Assembly: GCA_903939515.1 (NCBI GenBank)
Contig: CAJAHH010000038.1
Coordinates: forward strand, 1 to 39,912
Origin: an uncultured Verrucomicrobiota bacterium
Lineage (GTDB): Bacteria; Verrucomicrobiota; Verrucomicrobiia; Limisphaerales; UBA9464
Reading direction: 5' to 3'
Length of the DNA: 39,912 nucleotides
This document shows positions 1 to 8,598 of this stretch, one piece after another. The notes beneath the pieces were generated by a model. That model did not search any database. It was not told where the DNA came from and saw only the letters and a list, made by a program, of their open reading frames with translations. The translations under genes were made by a program, and so were the position numbers. Position 1 is the first letter of the stretch; every line of letters starts with the position of its first letter.

Positions 1-119
1 GGTCCTCGGGCCACATCCAGTGGTCCTCCCAAAACTCACCTCACCCAAGAACTTCCGAGGTAGGGCGATTTCTCCGAAAGCGCCATGTCCGCAGGCACGG
101 ACCACCGCAGGGACAGGCT
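1..119. repeat. 119-bp direct repeat, copy 1
   Basis: Bases 1-119 recur exactly at 204-322, an offset of 203. The copy may extend left beyond the window. After the repeat this copy carries an extra 18-bp stretch (120-137) that ends in another GGGACAGGCT; both copies then continue with CCAACGGGTTAAA. The difference looks like gain or loss of one short repeat unit. I see no convincing gene in either copy. Confidence 0.9.
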
Positions 120-473
120 GTTTACAAGGGACAGGCTCCAACGGGTTAAAGTGCGTCTCAGAGGCCCGGCAAGGCAAGGGACAGGCTGCCTAACCTCACA
201 GTAGGTCCTCGGGCCACATCCAGTGGTCCTCCCAAAACTCACCTCACCCAAGAACTTCCGAGGTAGGGCGATTTCTCCGAAAGCGCCATGTCCGCAGGCA
301 CGGACCACCGCAGGGACAGGCTCCAACGGGTTAAAAGCGCATCCAAGGAACACTGTCATGCTCACAGAGGCCAATTCCTCACGAGGGGCTCCTCACAAGG
401 GACAGGCTCCTCACGAGGGGACAGTTCCAACGGGTCGAGGGGTTTCAGGGGACGGTTCCAGGGGACAGGCTGC
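110..473 (+). repeat. Array of GGGACAGGCT-type motifs
   Basis: GGGACAGGCT occurs at 110-119, 128-137, 178-187, 313-322, 399-408 and, with an extra leading G, at 461-471. Close variants GGGGACAGTTCC (417-428) and GGGGACGGTTCC (448-459) lie between them, all in the same orientation. The same core is found elsewhere in the window (20036-20084, 22770-22777, 27746-27782, 39130-39185). This resembles a dispersed REP-like family such as those mobilised by RAYT (Y1_Tnp) transposases, but no such transposase gene is in the window, so the link is inferred. Confidence 0.7.
204..322. repeat. 119-bp direct repeat, copy 2
   Basis: Exact second copy of bases 1-119, followed at once by CCAACGGGTTAAA without the 18-bp insert seen after copy 1. 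An open frame runs through this copy into the DUF362 gene, but its translation is low-complexity and reads through repeats, so I treat it as non-coding. Confidence 0.9.
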
Positions 474-492
474 TTTTCGTCAGGGATTCAGA

Positions 493-1608
493 ATGATAGC
501 GTTGTTTTGCCTAAGGCCGGAAGAGTTGGCATCCTCGTCGTCGCAGATGCGTCACATTATCTACATCTGGGTGTTGGTGTGGTTGGGAGCTGGGTTGCAC
601 CGATCAGCGGTGCTGGTTGCAGCAACCACTAAGGCTACCAATGATTCAATCCAAGCCCCAGCCAAGGCCCGGATTCATGCCATTTCGGATCCTAGGGCGA
701 CCTCTGCATTTATTCCAGATCCGGAAGTGGTTCGAAACCTAGTGGACCGGGGTTTGTTGGCGCTGTCCGGGAAGACCAACACGGCCGCAGCCTGGAAACT
801 GTGGATCAAACCGGCCGATGTGGTGGGTTTCAAAGTAATTTCGGCCCCAGGAACGCTGACGGGTACCCGACCTGCCGTGGTCGAGGCTTTGGTCGAGTCA
901 CTCATCCGGTCCGGGCATTCTGCTCAGCGGATTGTGATTTGGGATCGTCAGGCTCGTGATCTCAAGACGGCTGGTTTCCAGGAACTGGCTCGCCGATTGG
1001 GCGTCCGCTGTGTGGCTACAACCGATGCGGGATGGGATGGGAATCAATTTTACGAGGCGGCGGCGCAGGGGAAACTCGTCTACGGCGATCTAGAGTTCGG
1101 GAAGGGCGACCGCTTTGCCGTTGGACGCCGCTCCCATGTCTCAAAACTACTCACTCAGGAAGTGACCCGAATCATTCCTGTGACCCCCATACTGACCCAC
1201 CACTCTGGGGGGATCTACGGCCACCTGCTGTCGCTGGCCTTCGGTTCCGTAGACAATATGTACCGGTTTGAAAACGACTCCAGCCGGACCGAGGAGTCGG
1301 TGCCGGAACTCTGCGCGCTGGATGACCTCATGCCTAAGGTCGCCTTTGGCGTCACCGATGCGCTGGTGGGCCAGGTTCGTGGCGATGACAAGGCTCGGTT
1401 GCATGACACGATCGCTCTCAATGAATTGCGCTTCGGAACCGATCTGGTGGCTTTGGACGTGATTTCGATGTCCGACGTGGTGGGCGCGCGCAAGGCCTAT
1501 CCCATCGAAGGGGAAAAACCTATGCGTACCGACCTCTTCTTCAATGCGGAGTTGCTGGAACTCGGAATCGCCAACACCAACCGGATCGAGCTTCTTCGGG
1601 CTCCGTGA
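493..1608 (+). CDS. DUF362 domain-containing exported protein
   Basis: A 371-residue protein similar to the DUF362 proteins often found in PVC and other bacteria; the biochemical role of these stand-alone forms is not settled. A hydrophobic segment near the N terminus (IIYIWVLVWLGAGLH) suggests a signal peptide or anchor. The body holds the usual features: DVVGFKVISAPGTLTGTRP, then a segment on the order of opposing strands (IVIWDRQARDLKTAGF), and a late segment naming a defined substrate-like pocket (GVTDALVGQVRGDD). The start at 493 has a weak CAGGGA seven bases upstream; ATG 547 would put the hydrophobic segment directly at the N terminus and is an equal alternative. A longer open frame back to 223 runs through repeats and is rejected. 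The stop overlaps the acetyltransferase start by four bases. Confidence 0.8.
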   Translation: MIALFCLRPEELASSSSQMRHIIYIWVLVWLGAGLHRSAVLVAATTKATNDSIQAPAKARIHAISDPRATSAFIPDPEVVRNLVDRGLLALSGKTNTAAAWKLWIKPADVVGFKVISAPGTLTGTRPAVVEALVESLIRSGHSAQRIVIWDRQARDLKTAGFQELARRLGVRCVATTDAGWDGNQFYEAAAQGKLVYGDLEFGKGDRFAVGRRSHVSKLLTQEVTRIIPVTPILTHHSGGIYGHLLSLAFGSVDNMYRFENDSSRTEESVPELCALDDLMPKVAFGVTDALVGQVRGDDKARLHDTIALNELRFGTDLVALDVISMSDVVGARKAYPIEGEKPMRTDLFFNAELLELGIANTNRIELLRAP

Positions 1609-2165
1609 TGAATCCGCCGGCGGCCGAGGTCTGGATTGAGCCCGTGGGTGAGGCAGATTTGCCGAAAGTCCGCGACCTGGCCGAACGCATCTGGCGCTCT
1701 TCTTATGCCGGGCTGCTGTCGCCAGGACAAATCGAGTACATGCTGGACTGGATGTATAGCCTGGAACGCCTCCGGCGTGACTGGACGTCCGGGGTCGTAT
1801 TCCATTGGCCCATCGTGGACCAAATCCCGGTGGGCTACATGGCCACCCAGACCGACCCGCACGCTGCGGTCTTGCACCTACACAAGCTGTACGTGTTGCC
1901 GCAGTTTCAGGGAAAGGGTCTTGGTGGCCGACTTCTTGAACATGCTTTCCAAGCGGCCACTCAGGTCGGATGTCGGACTGTCCGACTTCATGTGAACAAA
2001 GGGAATCTCCGAGCCATCGCCTGCTACCACCGACATGGGTTTCTCAAGGAAGCCTCGGTGGTGAATGACATCGGCGGCGGATATTTCATGGATGACTATG
2101 TGATGGTCCGTCCGTTGGATCTGAACACGGCCCAGTCGGTACCGAGTTCCGGTTTGTTGCGGTGA
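1605..2165 (+). CDS. GNAT family N-acetyltransferase
   Basis: A 186-residue GNAT-fold acetyltransferase that would move an acetyl group from acetyl-CoA to an amine; the substrate cannot be told. The acetyl-CoA pyrophosphate loop is clear in VLPQFQGKGLGGRLL around residues 105-119 (Q-x-G-x-G), followed by the typical N-x-x-A-x-x-x-Y-x-x-x-G-F ending (NLRAIACYHRHGF). The frame opens with GTG at 1605 directly followed by ATG at 1608. Either start overlaps the stop of the DUF362 gene, so the two are probably translationally coupled. The end is convergent with hscB, about 108 bases away. Confidence 0.88.
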   Translation: MMNPPAAEVWIEPVGEADLPKVRDLAERIWRSSYAGLLSPGQIEYMLDWMYSLERLRRDWTSGVVFHWPIVDQIPVGYMATQTDPHAAVLHLHKLYVLPQFQGKGLGGRLLEHAFQAATQVGCRTVRLHVNKGNLRAIACYHRHGFLKEASVVNDIGGGYFMDDYVMVRPLDLNTAQSVPSSGLLR

Positions 2166-2273
2166 GGAACCGCAGGAAACACGGTCCAAACTTTGATGCT
2201 GTTCGATCCGACCTGGGCCACAGACAACGAAACCGGACAAACCGCGATGGAAACTGGCGGCATTCGCCGAGGC

Positions 2274-2933
2274 TTAACTGGCCAGATGACCCAGACGCTC
2301 CTGCAGTTGCGAGGTCCAGCGACTCACGTAGCTCATGGCACGGGCCGCGTCCTCAAGGGATTCCAGCGGTAGGTGATTCTTCCGATCGGGAGCCGAGGGC
2401 GAGGGAGCCGATTCCCAAGCCGCATTGAGGCTTCTTAACGTTGTTTCCAACGTTTCCCGCCGCACGTTCACTTGACGTTGAAGGACCATTAATCGGTCAC
2501 TCCATTCGAGCGCCTGTCGCATTCGCTGGAGTTTGAGCATGGGAGACTCCGAGTTCGGATTCGACGCCAAGAAGGTGTCGGCATCGCGGCAGCACTGACC
2601 AATCTCGACGAAAAGATCCATCGTCCCGGCAGGAATGCGCTGAATGTCCCGGGATGGAGCGCCTCGTTCTAGCTCCAGCAAGTGGAAGAGCCGGTCGCGG
2701 GTCTCCCGCAATGTGTTGTAGGCAGCGTTGAGTTCGGCGGAGCGGTCATTGGCTTGTGCCCGCTCGGAGTCCGTACCGCTATGGAAACGGTCCGGGTGTG
2801 CGGCCGCGGACAATTTCAGAAAACGAGCCTTCAGGGCGTCGGCATCGAGCCAGGGGCGACGCGGTTCTTGCAGCAACTCGAAACAATCGGTCATGAACGT
2901 GGAGACCGTGGCCCCGGAAGGCTCCGGCTTCAA
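2274..2933 (-). CDS. hscB: HscB-like J-domain co-chaperone
   Basis: J-domain protein resembling the Fe-S cluster assembly co-chaperone HscB, which delivers the IscU scaffold to the Hsp70 HscA and stimulates its ATPase. The HPD tripeptide that contacts Hsp70 is present in LSAAAHPDRFH (residues 46-48). It is followed by the helix III segment LNAAYNTLRETRDR and an HscB-like helical C-terminal domain. At 219 residues it is longer than the usual ~170; ATG at 2894 (MTDCFELL) would remove 13 residues and fits the family better. No hscA, iscU or fdx lies in the window, so this is an isolated copy here. The C-terminal tail (AWESAPSPSAPDRKN onward) is not typical. Confidence 0.82.
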   Translation of the reverse strand: MKPEPSGATVSTFMTDCFELLQEPRRPWLDADALKARFLKLSAAAHPDRFHSGTDSERAQANDRSAELNAAYNTLRETRDRLFHLLELERGAPSRDIQRIPAGTMDLFVEIGQCCRDADTFLASNPNSESPMLKLQRMRQALEWSDRLMVLQRQVNVRRETLETTLRSLNAAWESAPSPSAPDRKNHLPLESLEDAARAMSYVSRWTSQLQERLGHLAS

Positions 2934-3309
2934 ATGCTACGTCAAACCATCGCCCGGATTATTCCGAGGAACGGTTGGGCAACAGAATGGGTGAGAACGG
3001 TGTCAGGGGCTGGGATGCAGCCATGGATTTTCGCGGAATGAGCCGTTCAGCGTCATCCTGGCATCCGACGGTTCCTGTCGTATGAAAGGGCCTTAGCCTT
3101 CGTCCCGGCTGGGCACTGGTGCATCGCTGACATTCCAGCGTGCCATCTGCGCATAGCACTCCTCGCAGGATACGGTACTGTCTGCCTCACAGCGCATCCA
3201 TGGACTGCCCGGGTTCTCCCTTGCCGTCGTGCGTTCCGGGAGGGTCAATCCTTACTTGAATGCGCGCGACGGCGACGGCGTCCGCGATTTGCGTTGTTTG
3301 ACTCAAGCC
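2934..3309. other. Divergent intergenic region with no confident gene
   Basis: About 376 bases between hscB (minus) and the ThuA giant (plus), presumably carrying both promoters. I see no clear -35/-10 pair, terminator or RNA gene. The only coding candidate is the short cysteine-containing frame at 3093-3197 on the minus strand, listed separately. The open frame that continues upstream of 3310 lacks export character and reads through this spacer. Confidence 0.5.
3093..3197 (-). CDS. Possible 34-residue cysteine-containing small protein
   Basis: A short frame ATG to TAA encoding about 34 residues, starting MRCEADSTVSCEECYAQMAR. Three cysteines fall in the first 14 residues, in the pattern C-x7-C-x2-C, which could bind a metal. 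It lies upstream of hscB on the same strand, so a link with Fe-S biogenesis is imaginable. There is no good ribosome-binding site, no recognised family and a short length, so chance is quite possible. Confidence 0.22.
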   Translation of the reverse strand: MRCEADSTVSCEECYAQMARWNVSDAPVPSRDEG

Positions 3310-6300
3310 ATGAAACAGTTCCTTAGATCCTTCCTGCCGATGTGGGCCTTGTTGGCGCTCACTGTCGGACTTCACGCCGCTCCGCTCCGCGTCTTCATTC
3401 GCGGCGGCGTCAAAACCCACGGCCCCAACCAGCACGATCATCCGCGATTCCTGGGTGAATGGGCCAAGCTCCTCACCGAACGAGGAATCACCGCCAGCGG
3501 CGCTATGGAATTTCCGACGGCGTCCCAGTTGGAGGCGACCGATGTGCTGGTGATTTACGCAGCCGACGGCATGAAAATTATCGGCGACGAACGTGCACGC
3601 TTTGAGCACTTCCTGTCCCGCGGTGGTGGCGTGGTGGTGCTTCACGACGGCGTGGTCAGCGGTGATCAGCACGAGTGGTGCAAGAAAATCATCGGTGGAG
3701 CCTGGCGCTGGGATGGCGACAAGAAGACTCAGTGGCACGAGGGGAATGTCGGGGTCTATTTCGTCAATCCCGAGCATCCGATTGTGAAGGGCGTGTCCAA
3801 CTTCGACTGGAAGGACGAGGTCTACAACCGCCTCGATATGGCCGAGGACGTCAACGTGTTGGCCCAGAGTTTTGTCGATGTCTTCAGCATCTGGCCCCAG
3901 CTGTGGACTTATGAGAAGACCTTGCCCGAGGCCAAGGCTCCCTACCGGGCTTTCGTGAGCATCCCCGGTCACGAGTACGACTCGTTCAACACTCCCCATT
4001 ACCGGGCCATTTTGCTGCGCGGCATCGCCTGGGCCGGTAAGCGCGCCAACGCCGATGAGTTCTGCAAGCCCGAGGAATTGGCTTCGCTTACATACCCGGC
4101 CGGGGGCCCGAAGCCCGCTGCCGAGGCGCTCAAAACCTTCCAGACTCATCCGGAGTTCAATGTGTCCCTGACGGCCGACGAGAACGTGGCCGAGAAGATC
4201 ATGTCCATGGACTGGGACGAGAAGGGTCGACTCTGGGTGGTTGAGACGCCCGAGTACCCGGGAGGTCGCGACGTGAACAAGAATGACTTCAAGGCTTATT
4301 GGAACCGCGCCCAAGACCCCAAGACCTTCCCTGTTGGCGGCAAGCAACCTCGCAAGCCGCTCGATCGCATCTCCATTCTGGAAGACACCAACGGCGATGG
4401 CGTGGCCGACAAGCGTACCCTTTTTGCTGACGGTCTGGAACTGCCCACCTCGCTGGTGTTCTGGAAAGACGGCGTGATCGTGGCTCAGGCCCCAGACATC
4501 TTGTGGATTCGGGACACCAATGGTGACGGTCGGGCGGACAAGGTTGAAACCCTCTACACCGGCTGGGGTACCTTCGACACCCATGCGGTCATTAGCAATT
4601 TCCGCTGGGGCATGGATGGCTGGATTTACGGATCGGTGGGCTACACCCGCGGACGCGTGAAGTCTGGCGACGGATCCAAGGACTTCGGCGACATCGCCGC
4701 GGGTATTTACCGCTTCAAGCCCGATGGCTCCGCAGTCGAGCAAATCGCCGCCGGAGGTTGCAATACTTGGGGCTGTGAGATCGCACCCGACAACGAAATC
4801 CTCTTCACGACGGCCACCTGCGGCGAGCCCATCTGCCACGTGGTGATCCCTGAGAAGATCTTGGCTCGCGGACAGGTGGGCGGCATGAAGTCGTTCTTCA
4901 ATGTCATTGAGGAGAACAAGATTTACCCGGCCTTCGATGAGAAGCGCCAGCCGTACGTACAAATCGACTGGGTGGGGGCTTGGACCGCAGCCGCGGGCGC
5001 GACAATTTATGACGGCGGCGCTTGGCCGGCCAAGTGGGCGGCCAATGAGCGGTATTCGTTCTTCATGGGTGAGGCCACACGCCAGCTCTTCCACCACGAG
5101 TTCCTGGACCCGAAGGGCGCGACTTATCAGGGCCGCAAAGAAGACGGCCGCAAGCAGACCGAGTTCCTCGCCAGCACCGACTACTGGTTCCGTCCCATTC
5201 ACAGCCGCGTAGGCCCAGACGGGGCCATCTATCTGGTCGATCTCTACAATCAAATCGCCGTCCACAATGACACCCGGGGTCCGGGTCACGGCGCCCGCAA
5301 TGCGGCCTCTCGCCCGGATCGGGATCACCACTTCACCCGCATTTGGCGTATCCAGCACAAGGACGCCAAGACGCTGCCGACCGCGAAGTTTGATCGCAAC
5401 GACGCGGAGACCCTGGTCACCGCCCTCAACCATCCGAATGGTTGGGTTCGTTCCACGGCCAATCGCCTCCTGGTTGAGCAGCCCGCCGTGTTGGAATCGG
5501 CATTGCCCGGTTTGGGACAGTTGATTGGCGACACTGCCGCCCCGGCTGAATCTCGCATCCAAGCCTTGTGGCTTTACCGCGTAGCCGCCTCCAACGGCCC
5601 CGTGCCCTGGGACGATGCGGTCGCCGCCTCGGTCATGAACGATTCGTCCCCCTGGGTTCGCAAGAATGCCCTTCGGGTGGCTACCGAGTTGGTGGCCAAC
5701 CCAGCCAATCTCCGCACCGAAGATTCCGATCCGCTGAAGACCACGGAGAAAGCCGTCATCGAGCGCCTGAGCGACCCCGATGCTCGCGTACGCATTAACG
5801 CCCTGATGGCCGCGGGTTCCTTGCCGGCGTCGCGTGCCTTGGCCAATGCCGTGGTGGCCGCTTGGCCCAACCTCAAGGACCGTTGGCTGGAGTCCGCCGC
5901 CGTCGGTGCCGCCGACAAGGATCCGTTGCTCTTCCTCGAGGCGGTCTTTGCTGCCCAAGATCCGGCTTTCGTTGTTGGATATGTGCCGCACCTGGCTCGG
6001 ATGGTTGCCAATCGACGGGATGCCGCGCTGGCCGGACGCATGGTGCAATTGCTCGCGCGCCAACCGGCCGCCACCGACGGCCTTAAGGCGGCCGCCCTCG
6101 AAGCGTTGTCGGCCGCGCTCGACGCCCGCCTACAACCCGAACTCGATGCGGCCAATTTGGGAGCCTTGAAGTCGCTACTGGCTTCGGGTCGCACCGCCGG
6201 TTCGGTGTTGCCCTTGGTGGCCCGCTGGAAGGCAGCCCCGGCCTTGTCGGCCGAACTCAAGCCCGCCATCCAGGCCGCCTCGGCCCAGATCGGGGACGCC

Positions 6301-8457
6301 GCGTTGTCGGATGCCTCTCGCGGCCAGATCGCCGCCAATTTAATTGGTGTCCGCAATATCGATCCGTCGGTGATCCCGGCCGTCGCTTCTCTGGTGACCC
6401 CGGCCGTGAGTCCGGCGCTCCAGAAATCGCTCATCGAGGCCCTGGGTTCCGCCCCCGAAGGTGGGATGGCTCTGGTCCAACGATTCGCCCAGTTGCCCAC
6501 CGGTCAGTTGGAGACGGCCTTTGCTCAGGTACTCAAGCGGGCCGACTCCTCGGCCGCCTTCATCGAGGCGCTCGCCGCTCACAAGATCGACGTGGTGCTG
6601 CTCGGACCTGCACGCTTGCACCGTCTCCGTACCCACGGTGACGCCAAAATTGCGGCCCGCGCCACCCAGGTCATCGACGACCTGAAGGGGCCCGAGGCCA
6701 AGGAGAAGGACGCCCTCATCGCCAAGTTGCAGCCGGAAGTGGAGAAGCCGGGCGATGTGGCCAACGGTAAGAAGGTCTACACCGCCAACTGCGCCGGCTG
6801 CCACATTTACAAGGGTGAGGGCCGTAACTTGGCTCCCAACCTCAACGGCATGGGAGCCCACGGTGCGGCCGACTTGCTCATTCACATCGTGGATCCGAAC
6901 CGCGTGGTCGAGCCGAACTTCATCAGCGTTAGCATCGAGACCAAGTCGGGCGATCAGTTCGATGGCATCATCGAGCGTGAGAATGCCTCGGAAGTCGTCC
7001 TGCGCGATGCGTCGTCCGACCACACCTTGCGTGTTTCCGACATCGCCAGTCGCAAGTCCACGGGGCGCTCGCTCATGCCTGAGGGCTTCGATGCCTTGGG
7101 CGCGGCGGCTCTGCGGGATTTGCTGGCCTACATGACCGTGGATGACAATCGCTTCCGCATCATTGATTTGGGTGGGGCCTTCACGGCCAACAGCGGTCGA
7201 GGCCTCTACATCACGCCGGAGCAGGAGGACGACACCGTCAGTTTCCGTAGCTACGGCCTCAAGCGCGTCGAAGACATTCCTTTCGATGTGATTAGCCCTG
7301 AGAAAGCCGTCGCCAACGTGGTCGTTCTCAAGGGGGGAGCGTCGGACTCCTGGTCGCGCAAGAGTCTGCCTAAGCGGGTCGAGGTGAAGGTGGGTGTGGC
7401 GGCCTCCAAGCTGCACATCCTGGGCGGCGTGGCCGGCTGGGGCTATCCCGCGGTGGGCGAGAAGATCAATGCCCTGAAAATGACGGCTGTTTTTGAAGGC
7501 GGCGCGACGCAGGAGATCCTCCTGAAGAACGGCGTAGAAATCGCCGACTACCGCGGTCGTACGGATGTGACGGGTTCCAAGGGATTGCCGAGTTGGACCA
7601 AGGGGCCCGGCCAAATCCGCTGGTTGACCAAGAACATTACCAAGCCCGGTGTGATCCAGAAATTGGTGCTGGAGAGCTACGACAATGAAGTGGCGCCGAC
7701 CCTCTTCGCCATCACGGCCGAGTTGGGTGCGCCGGCGGGACCTGAGCAGGCGCAGGCCAATCCGGTGGCGGCACCGCTGAAGTGGGGCAATGGGCTCAAG
7801 ACACTGCTCATTGGCGGTGGTTCTTCGCACGACTACAACCGCTGGTTCAACTTGGCGGACGTAGCGATGCTCAATGCTTCCGGGCATATTTCGGCCAACT
7901 ACCGCGAGCCACAGGACGTGAGTGTCGAGGCTGTGACGTCCGCGGACATCCTGCTCATCAGCGCCAACAAAGCCTTTCCCGATGCGGCGGTGCGCGAGGC
8001 CATCGCTGCCCATGCTGCGGCCGGCAAGGGACTGGTGCTGTTGCACCCGGGCCTGTGGTACAACTGGGCCAACTGGCCCGCCTACAACCGTGAGTTGGCC
8101 GGCGGCGGTTCCCGCGGCCATGACGCTTACGGGGAGTTCGAAGTCACCGTCACCGGCGTGAAGCATCCCTTGCTTCAGGGTGTTCCGGAGCACTTTAAGC
8201 TCAGCGACGAGCTCTACCACTACGAGGCCGACTCGGCTGGAACGCCCATTCAGGTGCTGGCCACCGCCCACTCTAAGTCCAAGAACAAGGACTTCCCGCA
8301 GGTCTTTGTGGTGAACCATCCCAAGGCCCGCATCGCCGGCATCACGTTGGGTCACGACGCCATCGCTCACGGGCATATCGCCTATCAGCAGTTGCTCAAG
8401 AACGCGGTGCTGTGGACGGCTCACAAGGAGGCCTGGATCACGGCCAACGCGAAGTAA
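3310..8457 (+). CDS. ThuA / PVC-type dehydrogenase / HEAT / heme-binding giant protein
   Basis: An exported protein of about 1714 residues built from modules known in PVC bacteria. After a signal peptide (MKQFLRSFLPMWALLALTVGLHA) come: a ThuA-like domain (about 25-245); a PVC-type membrane-bound-dehydrogenase propeller (about 275-680, with DTNGDGVADKR and DTNGDGRADKV repeats); a HEAT-like helical region (about 684-1127); a planctomycete-type heme domain with CAGCH at 1161-1165 and likely distal Met 1256 in SLMPEGFDALG; a beta-rich segment (about 1280-1470); and a second ThuA-like domain (about 1487-1714, LKTLLIGGGSSHDYNRWFN). The family is thought to act in periplasmic sugar or polymer oxidation; the substrate is unknown. 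ATG 3310 is chosen over a longer frame because it begins the signal peptide. A strong hairpin follows the stop. Confidence 0.88.
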   Translation: MKQFLRSFLPMWALLALTVGLHAAPLRVFIRGGVKTHGPNQHDHPRFLGEWAKLLTERGITASGAMEFPTASQLEATDVLVIYAADGMKIIGDERARFEHFLSRGGGVVVLHDGVVSGDQHEWCKKIIGGAWRWDGDKKTQWHEGNVGVYFVNPEHPIVKGVSNFDWKDEVYNRLDMAEDVNVLAQSFVDVFSIWPQLWTYEKTLPEAKAPYRAFVSIPGHEYDSFNTPHYRAILLRGIAWAGKRANADEFCKPEELASLTYPAGGPKPAAEALKTFQTHPEFNVSLTADENVAEKIMSMDWDEKGRLWVVETPEYPGGRDVNKNDFKAYWNRAQDPKTFPVGGKQPRKPLDRISILEDTNGDGVADKRTLFADGLELPTSLVFWKDGVIVAQAPDILWIRDTNGDGRADKVETLYTGWGTFDTHAVISNFRWGMDGWIYGSVGYTRGRVKSGDGSKDFGDIAAGIYRFKPDGSAVEQIAAGGCNTWGCEIAPDNEILFTTATCGEPICHVVIPEKILARGQVGGMKSFFNVIEENKIYPAFDEKRQPYVQIDWVGAWTAAAGATIYDGGAWPAKWAANERYSFFMGEATRQLFHHEFLDPKGATYQGRKEDGRKQTEFLASTDYWFRPIHSRVGPDGAIYLVDLYNQIAVHNDTRGPGHGARNAASRPDRDHHFTRIWRIQHKDAKTLPTAKFDRNDAETLVTALNHPNGWVRSTANRLLVEQPAVLESALPGLGQLIGDTAAPAESRIQALWLYRVAASNGPVPWDDAVAASVMNDSSPWVRKNALRVATELVANPANLRTEDSDPLKTTEKAVIERLSDPDARVRINALMAAGSLPASRALANAVVAAWPNLKDRWLESAAVGAADKDPLLFLEAVFAAQDPAFVVGYVPHLARMVANRRDAALAGRMVQLLARQPAATDGLKAAALEALSAALDARLQPELDAANLGALKSLLASGRTAGSVLPLVARWKAAPALSAELKPAIQAASAQIGDAALSDASRGQIAANLIGVRNIDPSVIPAVASLVTPAVSPALQKSLIEALGSAPEGGMALVQRFAQLPTGQLETAFAQVLKRADSSAAFIEALAAHKIDVVLLGPARLHRLRTHGDAKIAARATQVIDDLKGPEAKEKDALIAKLQPEVEKPGDVANGKKVYTANCAGCHIYKGEGRNLAPNLNGMGAHGAADLLIHIVDPNRVVEPNFISVSIETKSGDQFDGIIERENASEVVLRDASSDHTLRVSDIASRKSTGRSLMPEGFDALGAAALRDLLAYMTVDDNRFRIIDLGGAFTANSGRGLYITPEQEDDTVSFRSYGLKRVEDIPFDVISPEKAVANVVVLKGGASDSWSRKSLPKRVEVKVGVAASKLHILGGVAGWGYPAVGEKINALKMTAVFEGGATQEILLKNGVEIADYRGRTDVTGSKGLPSWTKGPGQIRWLTKNITKPGVIQKLVLESYDNEVAPTLFAITAELGAPAGPEQAQANPVAAPLKWGNGLKTLLIGGGSSHDYNRWFNLADVAMLNASGHISANYREPQDVSVEAVTSADILLISANKAFPDAAVREAIAAHAAAGKGLVLLHPGLWYNWANWPAYNRELAGGGSRGHDAYGEFEVTVTGVKHPLLQGVPEHFKLSDELYHYEADSAGTPIQVLATAHSKSKNKDFPQVFVVNHPKARIAGITLGHDAIAHGHIAYQQLLKNAVLWTAHKEAWITANAK

Positions 8458-8477
8458 GCTTCAGGCTAGATTCGATG

Positions 8478-8522
8478 CAGCGCGGCGGGTGTGCCAATCA
8501 CCCCGCCGCGCTGTTTGTTTTT
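8478..8522 (+). terminator. Rho-independent terminator after the ThuA giant gene
   Basis: A perfect 12-bp stem, CAGCGCGGCGGG (8478-8489) pairing with CCCGCCGCGCTG (8502-8513). It can be extended by TG/CA around a single bulged C. The T-rich tract TTTGTTTTT (8514-8522) follows. It sits 20 bases after the stop codon at 8457, so it should separate this gene from the peroxidase fusion downstream. Confidence 0.88.
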
Positions 8523-8598
8523 CGGCGACCGGTTGAAAGAGTCCGCGCGTCGGCTCACAGTGTGCAGACAACGGTGGGTGCCGTTGATGGGTCCCTCG

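Noticed and set aside
223-492. N-terminal extension of the DUF362 frame
   Set aside because: It runs through the 119-bp repeat and motif array, without family similarity.
3187-6063. 958-residue open frame on the minus strand
   Set aside because: It lies opposite the ThuA/dehydrogenase gene, shows no family motifs and no start signal, and is typical of high-GC antisense frames.
6340-8424. 694-residue open frame on the minus strand
   Set aside because: It is antisense to the heme and second ThuA domains, with His/Gly-rich low-information sequence.
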